From Methanobacterium sp. SMA-27 (lineage in GTDB: Archaea > Methanobacteriota > Methanobacteria > Methanobacteriales > Methanobacteriaceae), in contig NZ_JQLY01000001.1 of the NCBI RefSeq assembly GCF_000744455.1, positions 1,860,001-1,924,000 of the forward strand: 64,000 nt of DNA. Direction: 5' to 3'. Below are positions 9,091 through 17,499 of this stretch, in pieces. The position numbers and the translations under genes are program-made. The notes under the pieces are model-generated. The model did no database searches. It was not told the DNA's origin and saw only the letters and a list, made by a program, of their open reading frames with translations. Positions within the stretch are counted from its first letter, which is position 1; the number at the start of each line of letters is the position of its first letter.

Positions 9091-10179
9091 ATCTTTCATT
9101 CTACCTTCTAACATTTTTAAAACGCCAGGAAGACTGGTATATTCCATTTCATCTGCCGGTAACCTGTGGGGTTCGAATGGCCCATGTCTTCTCATGTATT
9201 CTGCGACCTCTGATGCAAGTGCTCTTGATCTGTCAAATGCTGGGTCGTCAAACATATCTAATGGCCCTACTAATTCTGAGTTGTTAATCTGGAATCCAAG
9301 TGCAATTACCCGTGGAGGTCCGTCAAATCTTACAGGTGTAGCATTTCTCTGAGCTACAGGCATTAATGGACCATTATGTGAACCTCTCATCCATCCACTT
9401 ACAAGGTGGGGGAATGCAAATGGTTCAACTACCTCACCGGCTGCTGGGAATCCTGATTGTGATCTTACTACAGCAACTGGGTCATCTTTTCCAATATATT
9501 GGCCAGCCATTAAATTTAATCTTTCTGTACTTATTGAAGCTGCAATTTCGTTATCGCTTCTTCTAGTGACATGTTTTATTACATATCTTCCAGTTGAACC
9601 TAGTAATGCAAGTGCATCGTACATTTCATCGGGACAAGACATTGTAACTTTTTTATGTTCAATAACATCAAATATCTCAAAATCATATCCTCCGTGGAGA
9701 GAAGGATCTATAACAAGTCCAGCTGTGTTAAATGGATCTGCAAACATTTTAAATATTGGCATGTTAAATGCACCGGGTTCTGTTTTGTCGCAACAGAAAA
9801 CAATTACTGGGTCGGATGGTCTTTCTTTGAATTCCATCTCGGCACACCCTGGACCCATTCCTTTAATATTACCAGAAAAAGTGTCTGATAGCAGATCTTG
9901 GCCTGCACCGTAAAGTTTAAGACTTTTTGCAACTTTTGTGGCTTCTATAAATGCATTCCATGCTAATCCATGAACATCTTCATTTTCCGTTCCATTTCTG
10001 TGGGTCATTATCAGGTCAATGTCATCACCACAGTTGGTGATATGATAATCCACCAGTAGTTCTTCTTCTTTTGCCTTTGCAAGTATTTCATCACATTTAT
10101 TAAGCAAAGCTACGTGAGTCTTTGCATGTCCAGCTATACTGCCGACATCCGCTTTAATTACACTAATAGTAGTTTTCAT
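9082..10179 (-). CDS. fbp: Fructose-1,6-bisphosphate aldolase/phosphatase (archaeal, bifunctional)
   Basis: This is the single-domain archaeal enzyme that condenses dihydroxyacetone phosphate with glyceraldehyde 3-phosphate and then removes the C1 phosphate, driving gluconeogenesis one way. The 365-residue length is normal. The N-terminal ISVIKADVGSIAGH and the acidic magnesium ligands (GDDIDLIMTH, CDKTEPGAFN) are present. The residues used in the aldol step, known as Tyr229, Lys232, Asp233 and Tyr348 in the Sulfolobus enzyme, line up with Tyr228, Lys231, Asp232 and Tyr347 here, so both activities should be intact. ATG 10179 has GGAGGT eight bases upstream. An inverted repeat lies just upstream of the apparent TATA element (about 10222-10230). 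Confidence 0.96.
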   Translation of the reverse strand: MKTTISVIKADVGSIAGHAKTHVALLNKCDEILAKAKEEELLVDYHITNCGDDIDLIMTHRNGTENEDVHGLAWNAFIEATKVAKSLKLYGAGQDLLSDTFSGNIKGMGPGCAEMEFKERPSDPVIVFCCDKTEPGAFNMPIFKMFADPFNTAGLVIDPSLHGGYDFEIFDVIEHKKVTMSCPDEMYDALALLGSTGRYVIKHVTRRSDNEIAASISTERLNLMAGQYIGKDDPVAVVRSQSGFPAAGEVVEPFAFPHLVSGWMRGSHNGPLMPVAQRNATPVRFDGPPRVIALGFQINNSELVGPLDMFDDPAFDRSRALASEVAEYMRRHGPFEPHRLPADEMEYTSLPGVLKMLEGRMKDMD

Positions 10180-10245
10180 ATAATATACCTCCAAAAATAT
10201 CATAAAAATTTTCAAAACAGCATTATAAGCAATTTGAGGTTATAG

Positions 10246-10276
10246 AAGTTTGATTAGAATTAAATTAACCAAACTT
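10246..10276. promoter_or_regulatory. Inverted repeat upstream of the fbp TATA region
   Basis: AAGTTTGATTA (10246-10256) and TTAACCAAACTT (10265-10276) pair as an 11-base stem with one G-T pair and an eight-base loop. It lies about 20 bases upstream of the likely fbp TATA box (minus strand). It is a candidate regulator-binding site; no T-tract follows it, so a terminator is less likely. Confidence 0.4.
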
Positions 10277-10442
10277 TTGTTCAAAAATTAACCTAAAAAC
10301 AGCCTGAGCTGTCAATATCAACCTATCCTATGGAGTAGTTTATGAAAGGAAATCCATATAAAAGTTACTATAGAAAGTCCTTGAACATCATATCTATTTA
10401 GAAAAAATGCTGATTCAATATCTAAAAATTATGCTAACACAT

Positions 10443-11432
10443 TCAAATAAGTTTAGATCTTATTTCTTCTGCCATTTCCATGGTTTTTGACGATCCTCCC
10501 AGATCTGGTGTTAAAAATTTTCTTTCATTTAACACATCCAAAAGAGCATTCTCGAGTTTTCGAGCTTCTGAAGTTTCTCCAAGGTAATCCATCATCATCA
10601 CAGCTGATAATATCATGGCGGATGGATTTGAAATTCCAAAACCTGCTATATCCGGTGCAGAACCATGAACAGGTTCAAATAATGCATTATTATCCCCAAT
10701 ATTTGCAGATGGAACCATTCCCAAGCCACCTACTAATCCCGCACCTTCATCAGAGAGAATGTCACCAAAAAGATTGGTTGTGACTATCACATCAAAATTA
10801 TGCGGCTTAGTTATTAGGAACATAGCAGCAACATCAACGTATTTATCTTCTGAACGAATTTTAGGGAAATCATTTGAAATTCTATAAAATGCATCCTTAA
10901 AAATTCCATCAGTTTTCTTCAATACATTGGCCTTGTGAATTGCAGTTACTTTTTTTCGATCATTTTTCTCTGCATATTCAAATGCAAATTTGCATATTTT
11001 CTCAGATGCATCATTCGTAATGACTCTTAAAGCTGTTGCGCCATCAGTTGTGTATTCTTCTATGCCTGAGTAGAGTCCCTCTGTGTTCTCTCTTACTATT
11101 ACCAGATCAAGGTCATTGTAAAAACAGTTCGTGCCAGGATATGATTTTACAGGCCTGATATTAGCATACATATCTAATTCCTTTCTCAAAGTAATTATTG
11201 CACTTTTCTGCCCTGGAACAGTTGTAACCGCTCCGAAAAGTGTTGCATCAGATCTTTTTGCTTTTAATATTGTTTCATCAGGAATAGTGCTTCCTGTATC
11301 TTGGAAACATGCATTTCCAGCACAAGCCATCGTATAATCTAGTTTAAGATCAACTGCTTCAAGTATGTGTAAAAGGGCTTGGATAACTTCTGGCCCCACT
11401 CCATCTCCTGGAATCAAAGTTATTTTGTACAT
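10443..11432 (-). CDS. NAD-dependent isopropylmalate / homoisocitrate dehydrogenase family
   Basis: This 329-residue beta-decarboxylating dehydrogenase has the family landmarks: the IPGDGVGPEV start, the substrate loop with LRKELDMYANIRPVK, RENTEGLYSG, the catalytic KANVLK, the metal-binding aspartates in NLFGDILSDEGAG, and the nucleotide loop EPVHGSAPDIAG. Methanogens carry two such paralogues: LeuB (leucine) and AksF (chain elongation of 2-oxo acids for coenzyme B). The sequence alone does not let me decide. No leuC/leuD genes are adjacent, so the context is neutral. It starts at ATG 11432. Two TATA-like elements in tandem repeat lie about 40-65 bases upstream. Confidence 0.87.
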   Translation of the reverse strand: MYKITLIPGDGVGPEVIQALLHILEAVDLKLDYTMACAGNACFQDTGSTIPDETILKAKRSDATLFGAVTTVPGQKSAIITLRKELDMYANIRPVKSYPGTNCFYNDLDLVIVRENTEGLYSGIEEYTTDGATALRVITNDASEKICKFAFEYAEKNDRKKVTAIHKANVLKKTDGIFKDAFYRISNDFPKIRSEDKYVDVAAMFLITKPHNFDVIVTTNLFGDILSDEGAGLVGGLGMVPSANIGDNNALFEPVHGSAPDIAGFGISNPSAMILSAVMMMDYLGETSEARKLENALLDVLNERKFLTPDLGGSSKTMEMAEEIRSKLI

Positions 11433-11470
11433 TTGTAGTCACTTATTTTTAGAATTTAACTTAATTTCAG

Positions 11471-11496
11471 ATATATGCTAATATATGCTAATATAT
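11471..11496. repeat. 10-bp tandem repeat ATATATGCTA upstream of the dehydrogenase gene
   Basis: Two full copies and one partial copy of ATATATGCTA lie 39-64 bases upstream of the start codon at 11432. On the minus strand each copy holds a TATA-like core, so the repeat may supply alternative promoter positions 10 bp apart. Confidence 0.45.
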
Positions 11497-11650
11497 TGTT
11501 ATTGTATTTCTGTTATGATTTTCTATAGCCATATATTAATTCTAAATTAAGGAATTAATATTGTAACAAAAAAATTGAGCCATATAACTAATCTTTGAAT
11601 TTTATCAATTTTTTTCTTAAATTTTATTGAATAAATTCGTTATAAACATA

Positions 11651-12124
11651 TCATGAAGTTTTTATTCCGATTATATTTTCAACATCTACCAACTTCCAAA
11701 CAAAGGATCTTCCTTCTTTAATTATGGATTCCACTTCATCAGTAGGCGAGTGTCCTAAAGCTACGAGAACATTTTTTGAAAGAGATTTATCATGTATAAA
11801 TTTACGAAAAGTTTTCTTACTCTTAATTTCTCATTATATTCTTCTATTTGTTTTATACTACCTTGTAACGTTACAAATCTGTACTCTGAAAGGTTATCTT
11901 CTTATTTTTCTATCTCAACAGCAACTTTAGGGGTTTTTTGAAACCTTTTAATTTTCTTCCCATGCTTAGTTGATAAGAAATATATGAATTTACCATCAAA
12001 TGCATATTATAAATGGGGCTATATAGGGATATTCTCCTTTAAAACCTATTCTACCCACATAACATTCTGCTATCAATTCATCATACTCTTTTTTGTTCAT
12101 TAATGGAACTTTGTGGACGTGTAT
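11651..12124 (-). pseudogene. Decayed pyridoxamine 5'-phosphate oxidase-fold (FMN-binding) gene
   Basis: Reading the minus strand and switching frame twice recovers an almost full-length protein of about 157 residues: VPLMNKKEYDELI at the start, then DGKFIYFLSTKHGKKIK, the FVTLQGSI strand and a C-terminal GHSPTDEVE plus SFVWKLVDVENIIGIK. This layout matches the small flavin-binding PNPOx-fold proteins common in methanogens. Lesions are visible: the expected start after a strong AAAGGAGATC site is ATA (12122-12124) rather than ATG, one frameshift near 12005-12012, an in-frame TAA at 11902-11904, and another frameshift near 11794-11806. With several independent lesions this is real decay rather than sequencing error. 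The product would have been a small FMN-dependent redox protein of unknown substrate. Confidence 0.8.
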
Positions 12125-12340
12125 GTTTGATCTCCTTTATTTCCATAAACAAATTTGACAATTATATTACTATCTACTTCAGGACATATTGGAAGAAATT
12201 CAGCATATTTCTCAGTTTTTCAACTATACTACTATTTATCATGAGCCAATTATACCTGCAAGGCTCAACTCATATGCATTACTTGAAATCAAGTATGGTC
12301 TTTCAACAGTCTCATAATCATCACCAAATTTAACTCTCAC
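12125..12340 (-). pseudogene. Unidentified gene remnants
   Basis: Upstream of the dead PNPOx gene, the minus strand shows protein-like pieces in different frames: one of 33 codons from GTG 12340 to a stop at 12239, one reading INSSIVEKLR, and one reading KYAEFLPICPEVD. The last two resemble the E-K-L-x-x-Y-x-x-F-x-P-x-C-P-E-V core of DUF523 proteins. The similarity is short and the flanks do not match, so identity is uncertain. No intact gene remains. Confidence 0.35.
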
Positions 12341-12785
12341 TTAAATTATTAACCTCGAGGAGTATTTACTTAACTAAAAAGAATTATATTAATAATTGAA
12401 TTATATTATTTAATACTTTGTTACTCAATCTATTACAATATAAGATCGTCAGTTAAAATTATCAAAAATAGTAATGGAACAAACTTTTACTATAATGTTT
12501 GATTAATTAGGAATTAATTGAAATTTTAATAAGTATATTTTACATGTTTGAATTGCATTTGAGGATTTAAACATTTTAAAATGTTTTATCAGTAATTAAC
12601 AAAGATTTAATTAAAATATCCTAATTTCTTATAATAAATTCTATTACAAACATTCTTTAAAAAGAAATATGAATAATGAATAATATAAAGTAACAAAAAG
12701 TGTTTTTTTAAATTTTTCATAATATTAAAACTGTACAAGTAGATTCATTTGGTAGAAGTATTGAAAGTGAATGGTGGTATAAAAA
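12341..12785. other. Intergenic region, no gene seen
   Basis: This AT-rich DNA lies between the gene remnants and the HEAT-repeat gene. No coding or RNA signal is recognised. It should hold the HEAT-repeat gene promoter. Confidence 0.5.
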
Positions 12786-13346
12786 ATGGAACGTGAAACA
12801 AACATTGAAAGACTAATTCAGACACTTAAAGATGATGATGAACTTGTTCAAATGCAGGCAGTGGGACTTTTAGAGGAGATAGGCGAACCTGCTGTCGAAC
12901 AGTTAATGGTTTCTGCAGAGGATAATGATAAGAACATTCGGAGAGGTTCAATACGTGTTCTTGGAATTATTGGTGATGATCGGGCCGTTAATGTTCTAAT
13001 AAATTCTCTTAGAGATCCAAATAAATGGGTTAGAAGAGAAGCTTCAACTGCTCTTGGGAACATAGGCGATCCTGCGGTAGATTCACTAATTATTACACTA
13101 AAAGATGAAGATTGGAGGGTTAGAGGCGCTGCTGCTTGGGCATTAGGTAAAATAGCTAATAAAAAAGCTGTAGAACCTCTTATTGAAACCATGGATGATG
13201 ATAGTGGCTTTGTTAGAGGAGGGGCTGCTTGGGCTCTTGGTAATATTGGGGATAAAAGAGCAATAGAACCTCTGAAAAAAGCTTTAAATGATGAAAGTAG
13301 TTATGTGAAAAGGGTAGCAGAGAAATTTCTTAAAAAACTTGAGTAA
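12786..13346 (+). CDS. HEAT-repeat (PBS-lyase type) protein
   Basis: The 186-residue protein is made almost entirely of about six HEAT repeats of roughly 31 residues, each with a pattern like V-R-x-x-A-x-x-A-L-G-x-I-G-D (WVRREASTALGNIGDPA, WRVRGAAAWALGKI, FVRGGAAWALGNIGDKRA). Such alpha-solenoids act as protein-interaction scaffolds, and related ones serve in phycobilin lyases, which is only a fold relationship here. No enzymatic domain, signal peptide or membrane segment is present. The ATG at 12786 has GGTGG about eight bases upstream. It stands alone, next to the decayed region on one side and mdh on the other. The binding partner cannot be predicted. Confidence 0.88.
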   Translation: MERETNIERLIQTLKDDDELVQMQAVGLLEEIGEPAVEQLMVSAEDNDKNIRRGSIRVLGIIGDDRAVNVLINSLRDPNKWVRREASTALGNIGDPAVDSLIITLKDEDWRVRGAAAWALGKIANKKAVEPLIETMDDDSGFVRGGAAWALGNIGDKRAIEPLKKALNDESSYVKRVAEKFLKKLE

Positions 13347-13517
13347 AATAAAAATAAAACTATAATTTCTCCCTAAATATTTATATAATCAAATTTTATT
13401 CATAAATTTTTAGTTACAAATTATCTAAATTTTTTATAGCATAAGTTAAGTAAATCCTACAAGAATTATTAATTACCTTGTTAAAACATATTAATTAGAA
13501 GTAAAAGGGGGTATTTG

Positions 13518-14465
13518 TTGAAAGTTAGTGTAATCGGAGCATCAGGCAGAGTAGGAAAAGCAACTGCATTCAGTCTAGCTGAAGAAAATTCTGTAAATGA
13601 CTTGGTGCTTATATCACGAAAAGAGAGCATTGATAAAGTTGAAGGTGAAGCATTGGATATGTACGATGCCCTGGCTGCTAAAGATGTCAATGTTAAAATA
13701 ACAGCATCTTATGATTTTGAAGATGTTAAAGGTTCAGATGTTGTTGTTCTAAGTGCAGGACAGCCAAGAAGTGCTGGGATGTCGAGGATGGATGTTGCTG
13801 TACCCAATGCAAAGATTGTTGCAGAATACTCCCGGGCTATTGCAAAATTTGCACCAGATTCCATAATACTGGTTGTAACAAATCCTGTTGACATAATGAC
13901 CTATGTTGCATTAAAAGCATCTGGATTCGACAAAAACAAAGTTTTTGGACTTGGAAATCACTTGGATTCACTCAGACTTAAAAATCTAATTTCCCAACAT
14001 TTCAATATCCATGTTAGCGAGATCCATACAAGGGTGATGGGGGAACATGGCGATAACATGGTGCCAATTATGAGTTCAACATCAATAGGTGGAATATTAC
14101 TCAAATATTTTAAGGGCTATGATGATTTTGACATGGACCGAACAGTTGAAAAGGTTAAAAATGCTGGTAACTATGTTATTAAAAAGAAGGGAGCAACAGA
14201 ATATGGACCTGCTTTTGCAATCTCAAACATTGTTACTATTGTCTTGAATGATGAAAAGAAGATATTAACAGTCAGTGCATTTCTAGAAAGTGAAATAGAA
14301 GGTGTTGAGAATGTATGTTTAGGAGTCCCTGTTAAACTGGGTTTAAAAGGTATAGAAAGGATAATTCCAATAATTATGACTGAAAGAGAAAGAAAAGCAT
14401 TTTTAAAAGCGGCTGAATCTGTTAAAAAAGCAACTGATGAAGTTGTTGCTGAAATAAATATGTGA
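13518..14465 (+). CDS. mdh: Malate dehydrogenase (LDH/MDH superfamily)
   Basis: The 315-residue protein has the Rossmann loop GASGRVG (residues 7-13), the substrate-binding arginines Arg84 and Arg90 in AGQPRSAGMSRMD, Arg153 in LDSLRLK, and the catalytic His177 in MGEHGDN. An arginine in the mobile loop fits oxaloacetate/malate. After the second strand (LISRKES) there is Ser-Arg-Lys in place of the Asp that favours NAD, so NADP use is likely, as in methanogen relatives. The enzyme would serve the incomplete reductive TCA branch. TTG 13518 is preferred because GGGGGT lies five bases upstream; another TTG directly before it is possible. Confidence 0.92.
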   Translation: MKVSVIGASGRVGKATAFSLAEENSVNDLVLISRKESIDKVEGEALDMYDALAAKDVNVKITASYDFEDVKGSDVVVLSAGQPRSAGMSRMDVAVPNAKIVAEYSRAIAKFAPDSIILVVTNPVDIMTYVALKASGFDKNKVFGLGNHLDSLRLKNLISQHFNIHVSEIHTRVMGEHGDNMVPIMSSTSIGGILLKYFKGYDDFDMDRTVEKVKNAGNYVIKKKGATEYGPAFAISNIVTIVLNDEKKILTVSAFLESEIEGVENVCLGVPVKLGLKGIERIIPIIMTERERKAFLKAAESVKKATDEVVAEINM

Positions 14466-14621
14466 ATATGCCAATTCAATATTAAGGCATTATTCATTTG
14501 AAATTTTCTAATAAAAAGAGTTAATTTTTGAATATATTTTTAATAATACCTAAAAAAAGAATACAAATGATTTTGAATATTATTATAAATCAAAATCATA
14601 CATGTTTAAAAAAACGTGGTA

Positions 14622-14690
14622 TTATTTTTAACCGGAGGAATTATTTTTAACCGGTGTGTTGTTTGATTTATTCGTAATATTTTTAACTGG
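14622..14690. repeat. Short repeats inside and just beyond the 3' end of the small membrane-protein gene
   Basis: The 14-base TTATTTTTAACCGG occurs at 14622 and 14641, and a near copy ending in AACTGG at 14690. The copies ending at 14654 and 14690 are 36 bases apart, in frame, and encode the repeated TPVKN of the protein tail. The copy at 14622 is offset by 19 bases, out of frame, and supplies the stop codon. Confidence 0.6.
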
Positions 14691-14858
14691 TGTTGCGTTA
14701 CTAGTTTTTGTAGTTAAAGTGTTGTTTGCAGTTCCAGTTGTATTATTAGTTATGTTGAGCGAGAAATTTCCAGAACCTTGATAAAGGCCAACTAAATAAC
14801 CTCCAATACCTGCTACAGCCACTAAAACCACTATTAATAAAACTATCTTATTATCCAT
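14628..14858 (-). CDS. Small membrane-anchored Asn/Thr-rich protein
   Basis: The 76-residue protein starts with one membrane helix (IVLLIVVLVAVAGIGGYLVG, residues 5-24) and continues with a low-complexity extracellular tail rich in Asn, Thr and Lys. The tail holds several N-x-S/T sequons suited to AglB glycosylation and the repeat TPVKNITNKSNN / TPVKNNSSG. No known domain is visible. A strong AAAGGAGG site before the ATG makes it a real gene despite its simplicity. It is convergent with mdh. A surface or cell-envelope role is a guess from topology only. Confidence 0.7.
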   Translation of the reverse strand: MDNKIVLLIVVLVAVAGIGGYLVGLYQGSGNFSLNITNNTTGTANNTLTTKTSNATPVKNITNKSNNTPVKNNSSG

Positions 14859-15152
14859 GGTTTGCCTCCTTTAAGATTAATTTTATATTTCTTATATGAA
14901 GTTAGGTTCAATATCAGATTAATTTTTCGTAATATTTTAATATTTATATTGAAAAATTAATTGAATTTGGCTTTGTTAATAAAGGTATATTTAATTTATG
15001 TTAATATTTGAAATTTATGAATTAATGAATTTAGAAAAAGTTTATATGAGTGTTCAGTTATAACCATTATCATAGTCTAAATTATGAACATTGTATAAAA
15101 AATATTCAATTAAAAATTTATGTTTCAACATCCATTATTTTAAGTTCGTTTC

Positions 15153-15166
15153 GGAAAATATTTTCC
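15153..15166. promoter_or_regulatory. NrpR-type operator upstream of pdxT-glt operon
   Basis: GGAA-N6-TTCC is perfect here, and the flanks extend it to the full 16-base palindrome CGGAAAATATTTTCCG (15152-15167). GGAA-N6-TTCC is the published binding consensus of the methanogen nitrogen repressor NrpR. It lies about 100 bases before the pdxT start codon, so it should control pdxT and the glutamate synthase genes behind it. Confidence 0.7.
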
Positions 15167-15267
15167 GGTAAATTTATATGATATATCCATCAAATAAGAT
15201 CACCTTACAAAGTAGAGAGAGTAAAATAAAAGATATAAATAACGTTCTTAAGAGAGATGGAATTCAA

Positions 15268-15843
15268 ATGATAAGCATAGGAATTTTAGACTTACAAGGT
15301 GATGTTTCAGAACATTTCGAAGCCACTATCAAATCTCTGAAAAAAATGGATATTGAATCACAGGTCTTAAAGGTGAAAACAGTTTCAGATCTTTCAAAAT
15401 GCGATGGACTTATTATTTCTGGAGGAGAAAGTACAGTCATTGGCAAGCTTATGGATAAAACTGGTATGAACCAGGCAATAATTGACCAAAACATTCCCAT
15501 ATTGGGAACTTGCGCCGGAATGGTACTACTTGCATCAGAAACAGATTATGAACAATCATTACTTGGACTTATAAATATGAAAGTCAAAAGAAATGGTTTT
15601 GGTCGCCAAAAGGCATCATTTGAAGAAGAACTCGAAATTTTCGGCAGTAAATATGCCGGAGTTTTTATAAGAGCACCTTATGTTGAAGAATTAAAAGATG
15701 GAGTGGTACTCGCTAAACTCAAGAGTAAAATTGTTGCAGTGGCATCTGGAAAACATATTGCCACAGCATTTCATCCTGAGCTTACAGATGATACTAGGAT
15801 TCATGAGTACTTCATTAAGGAGGTATTGAAGTGTGTGGAATAG
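15268..15843 (+). CDS. pdxT: Pyridoxal 5'-phosphate synthase glutaminase subunit PdxT
   Basis: PdxT hydrolyses glutamine and channels ammonia to PdxS, which builds PLP from ribose 5-phosphate and glyceraldehyde 3-phosphate. The 191-residue protein shows GILDLQGDVSEH at the start, SGGEST, the nucleophile Cys82 in GTCAGM, and the His169/Glu171 pair in AFHPELTDD. ATG 15268 is fixed by this family N-terminus; the open frame extends 30 codons upstream (ATG 15178) without family similarity. It overlaps the next gene by 13 bases and sits behind a perfect NrpR-type operator, so it is probably nitrogen-regulated. The partner pdxS is about 9 kb away on the opposite strand. Confidence 0.95.
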   Translation: MISIGILDLQGDVSEHFEATIKSLKKMDIESQVLKVKTVSDLSKCDGLIISGGESTVIGKLMDKTGMNQAIIDQNIPILGTCAGMVLLASETDYEQSLLGLINMKVKRNGFGRQKASFEEELEIFGSKYAGVFIRAPYVEELKDGVVLAKLKSKIVAVASGKHIATAFHPELTDDTRIHEYFIKEVLKCVE

Positions 15844-16748
15844 CAGGAGTTGTATTTAAAGACAGAAAACTTCACCCAGTAGGTGATGCTCTCACCAAGA
15901 TGTTGGATGCATTACAACATAGAGGGCCAGATTCTGCGGGTTTTGCAATATATGGCGGTTTAGGATTGGAAGAAAATGAGTACCTTCTAAACATTGAAGT
16001 CAAAGAAAAACCAGGTCTTCTTGAAGCCGTGAAAAACACTGTAAATATAGCAACACCTATTAAAAAAGAGGAAATAATCCCCTCTGTTGAAAATTATATA
16101 ATATATCGCTGCAAAATTGGACTAAAATCTTTTTCAGAACTAAAACCACTTATAATGGATATAGATAAGATAGATGATGTTATTGTGCTCAATGGAGCTC
16201 ACTCATTTGAAATGATAAAAGATATTGGTCTAGTAAAAGACATAGCAGCTAGATATGATACACGGTCTAAGATGGGAACACATGGAATAGGCCACACTAG
16301 GTTTTCAACCGAGAGCATTGTTGATAGATATCATGCACATCCATTTCAAAGTTATATAATACCAGATATAACTGTAGTGCACAATGGTCAAATAACCAAT
16401 TATTGGAAAATAAGGGACCCATTAGAACGTAAAGGCCATATATTCGAAACCAACAACGACACAGAATGTATAGTACATTACATAGCAGATAAACTTTCAG
16501 ATGGATATAAACTTGAAGAAGCCCTTGAACAGTCTGTTAAGGACATGGACGGACCTTTTTCATATATAGTTGGAACACCAGATGGTGTTGGAATAGCAAA
16601 GGATCAACTCGGGCTTAGGCCTGGAGTTATTGCTGAAAATAATGAGGTCTTTGCAATAGCGTCAGAAGAAGTTTCTCTACGTGAAGTAATGGATACACAC
16701 GATATAGACCAGATATCCCCTGGAGAAACAAGGGCTTACACAATTTAA
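15831..16748 (+). CDS. Archaeal glutamate synthase, glutamine amidotransferase subunit (class II)
   Basis: In archaea the large glutamate synthase is split into separate genes. This one is the N-terminal nucleophile amidotransferase that releases ammonia from glutamine. The protein (305 residues) begins Met-Cys-Gly-Ile-Ala-Gly, so removal of Met would expose the catalytic Cys. Further family elements are LQHRGPDSAG, the arginine loop GHTRFST, VHNGQI and the NNDTE segment. The GTG start at 15831 gives exactly this N-terminus and overlaps the end of pdxT by 13 bases, implying translational coupling. About 60 bases separate it from the next subunit gene. Confidence 0.92.
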   Translation: MCGIAGVVFKDRKLHPVGDALTKMLDALQHRGPDSAGFAIYGGLGLEENEYLLNIEVKEKPGLLEAVKNTVNIATPIKKEEIIPSVENYIIYRCKIGLKSFSELKPLIMDIDKIDDVIVLNGAHSFEMIKDIGLVKDIAARYDTRSKMGTHGIGHTRFSTESIVDRYHAHPFQSYIIPDITVVHNGQITNYWKIRDPLERKGHIFETNNDTECIVHYIADKLSDGYKLEEALEQSVKDMDGPFSYIVGTPDGVGIAKDQLGLRPGVIAENNEVFAIASEEVSLREVMDTHDIDQISPGETRAYTI

Positions 16749-16807
16749 AGAGTATAGAATGTTAATATATAATATTAACGATATATTGGGAAATTTAGGT
16801 GATTACA

Positions 16808-17497
16808 ATGAGTGAATTTATAATCAATGCTGAGCACCAACCTCCAAGGGAAGTTAATCGTACCATTAAGAAAGCAGCAACAGAATATGATAAAATAACC
16901 ATTAAAAACCCAAATGCAATGCACTATCTTGCAGCAGGATTAGTAGACCCTGTTGAACTCATTATAGAAGGTTCAGCCGGTTATTTCGCAGGCACAATGA
17001 TACATGGTGCAAAAATACACATTAAAGAAAATGCAGGATGGTTTCCAGCAGATAACATGACCGAAGGAGAAGTTATTATAGATGGATCTGCAGGTGACGG
17101 TGTGGGACAGGGAATATATGGCGGAACAGTTGTAGTGAAAAGGGACGTAGGCTCAAGAACTGGAGAAATCATGAAAAACGGCACCATAATAGTTGGTGGA
17201 AATTCAGGCTTTATGAGCGGACTATTCATGATGGGTGGCCGTATAATCATCCTAGGAGATATATCAGAGGATGCAGGAGAATCAATAATTAGGGGAGCAA
17301 TCTATGTCAGGGGAAATATAAAAAGCCTTGGCAAAAATGCAAAGGTTGAAAAATTAACAAACGAAGATGAAAATGAACTTAAGGAGTTACTTCCAAAATA
17401 TGGCTTTGATCTGGAAGAAAATGACTATAGTTCCTTTAAAAAAATAGTTCCACGTTCTAACAGGCCATTTTATGGTAAGGAATCTGAGGAGGGATGA
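16808..17497 (+). CDS. Glutamate synthase GXGXG-domain subunit
   Basis: The 229-residue protein consists of the right-handed beta-helix that forms the C-terminal domain of bacterial GltB, recognisable from repeated G-x-x-G-x-x-G turns (GSAGYFAG, GSAGDGVGQGIYGG, GGNSGFMSGLFMMGG). The domain is structural, holding the amidotransferase and the FMN synthase parts together. ATG 16808 is chosen because AGGTGAT lies five bases upstream; a GTG three codons earlier falls within that site. It is followed by the F420-type subunit with overlapping or adjacent codons, in the operon order amidotransferase, GXGXG, F420-type subunit, synthase. Confidence 0.92.
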   Translation: MSEFIINAEHQPPREVNRTIKKAATEYDKITIKNPNAMHYLAAGLVDPVELIIEGSAGYFAGTMIHGAKIHIKENAGWFPADNMTEGEVIIDGSAGDGVGQGIYGGTVVVKRDVGSRTGEIMKNGTIIVGGNSGFMSGLFMMGGRIIILGDISEDAGESIIRGAIYVRGNIKSLGKNAKVEKLTNEDENELKELLPKYGFDLEENDYSSFKKIVPRSNRPFYGKESEEG

Positions 17498-17499
17498 AG

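Noticed and set aside
9150..9190. tRNA T-arm-like GGTTCGAAT
   Set aside because: It lies inside fbp coding sequence with no surrounding cloverleaf; no other tRNA-like T-arm with paired stems was seen in the window.
9566..9913. Plus-strand frame opposite fbp
   Set aside because: It is antisense to a well-conserved enzyme gene, with no start signal and no recognisable domain.
11724..12333. Two plus-strand frames of about 70 codons
   Set aside because: They are antisense to the decayed flavoprotein gene and fragments, which explain the sequence better.
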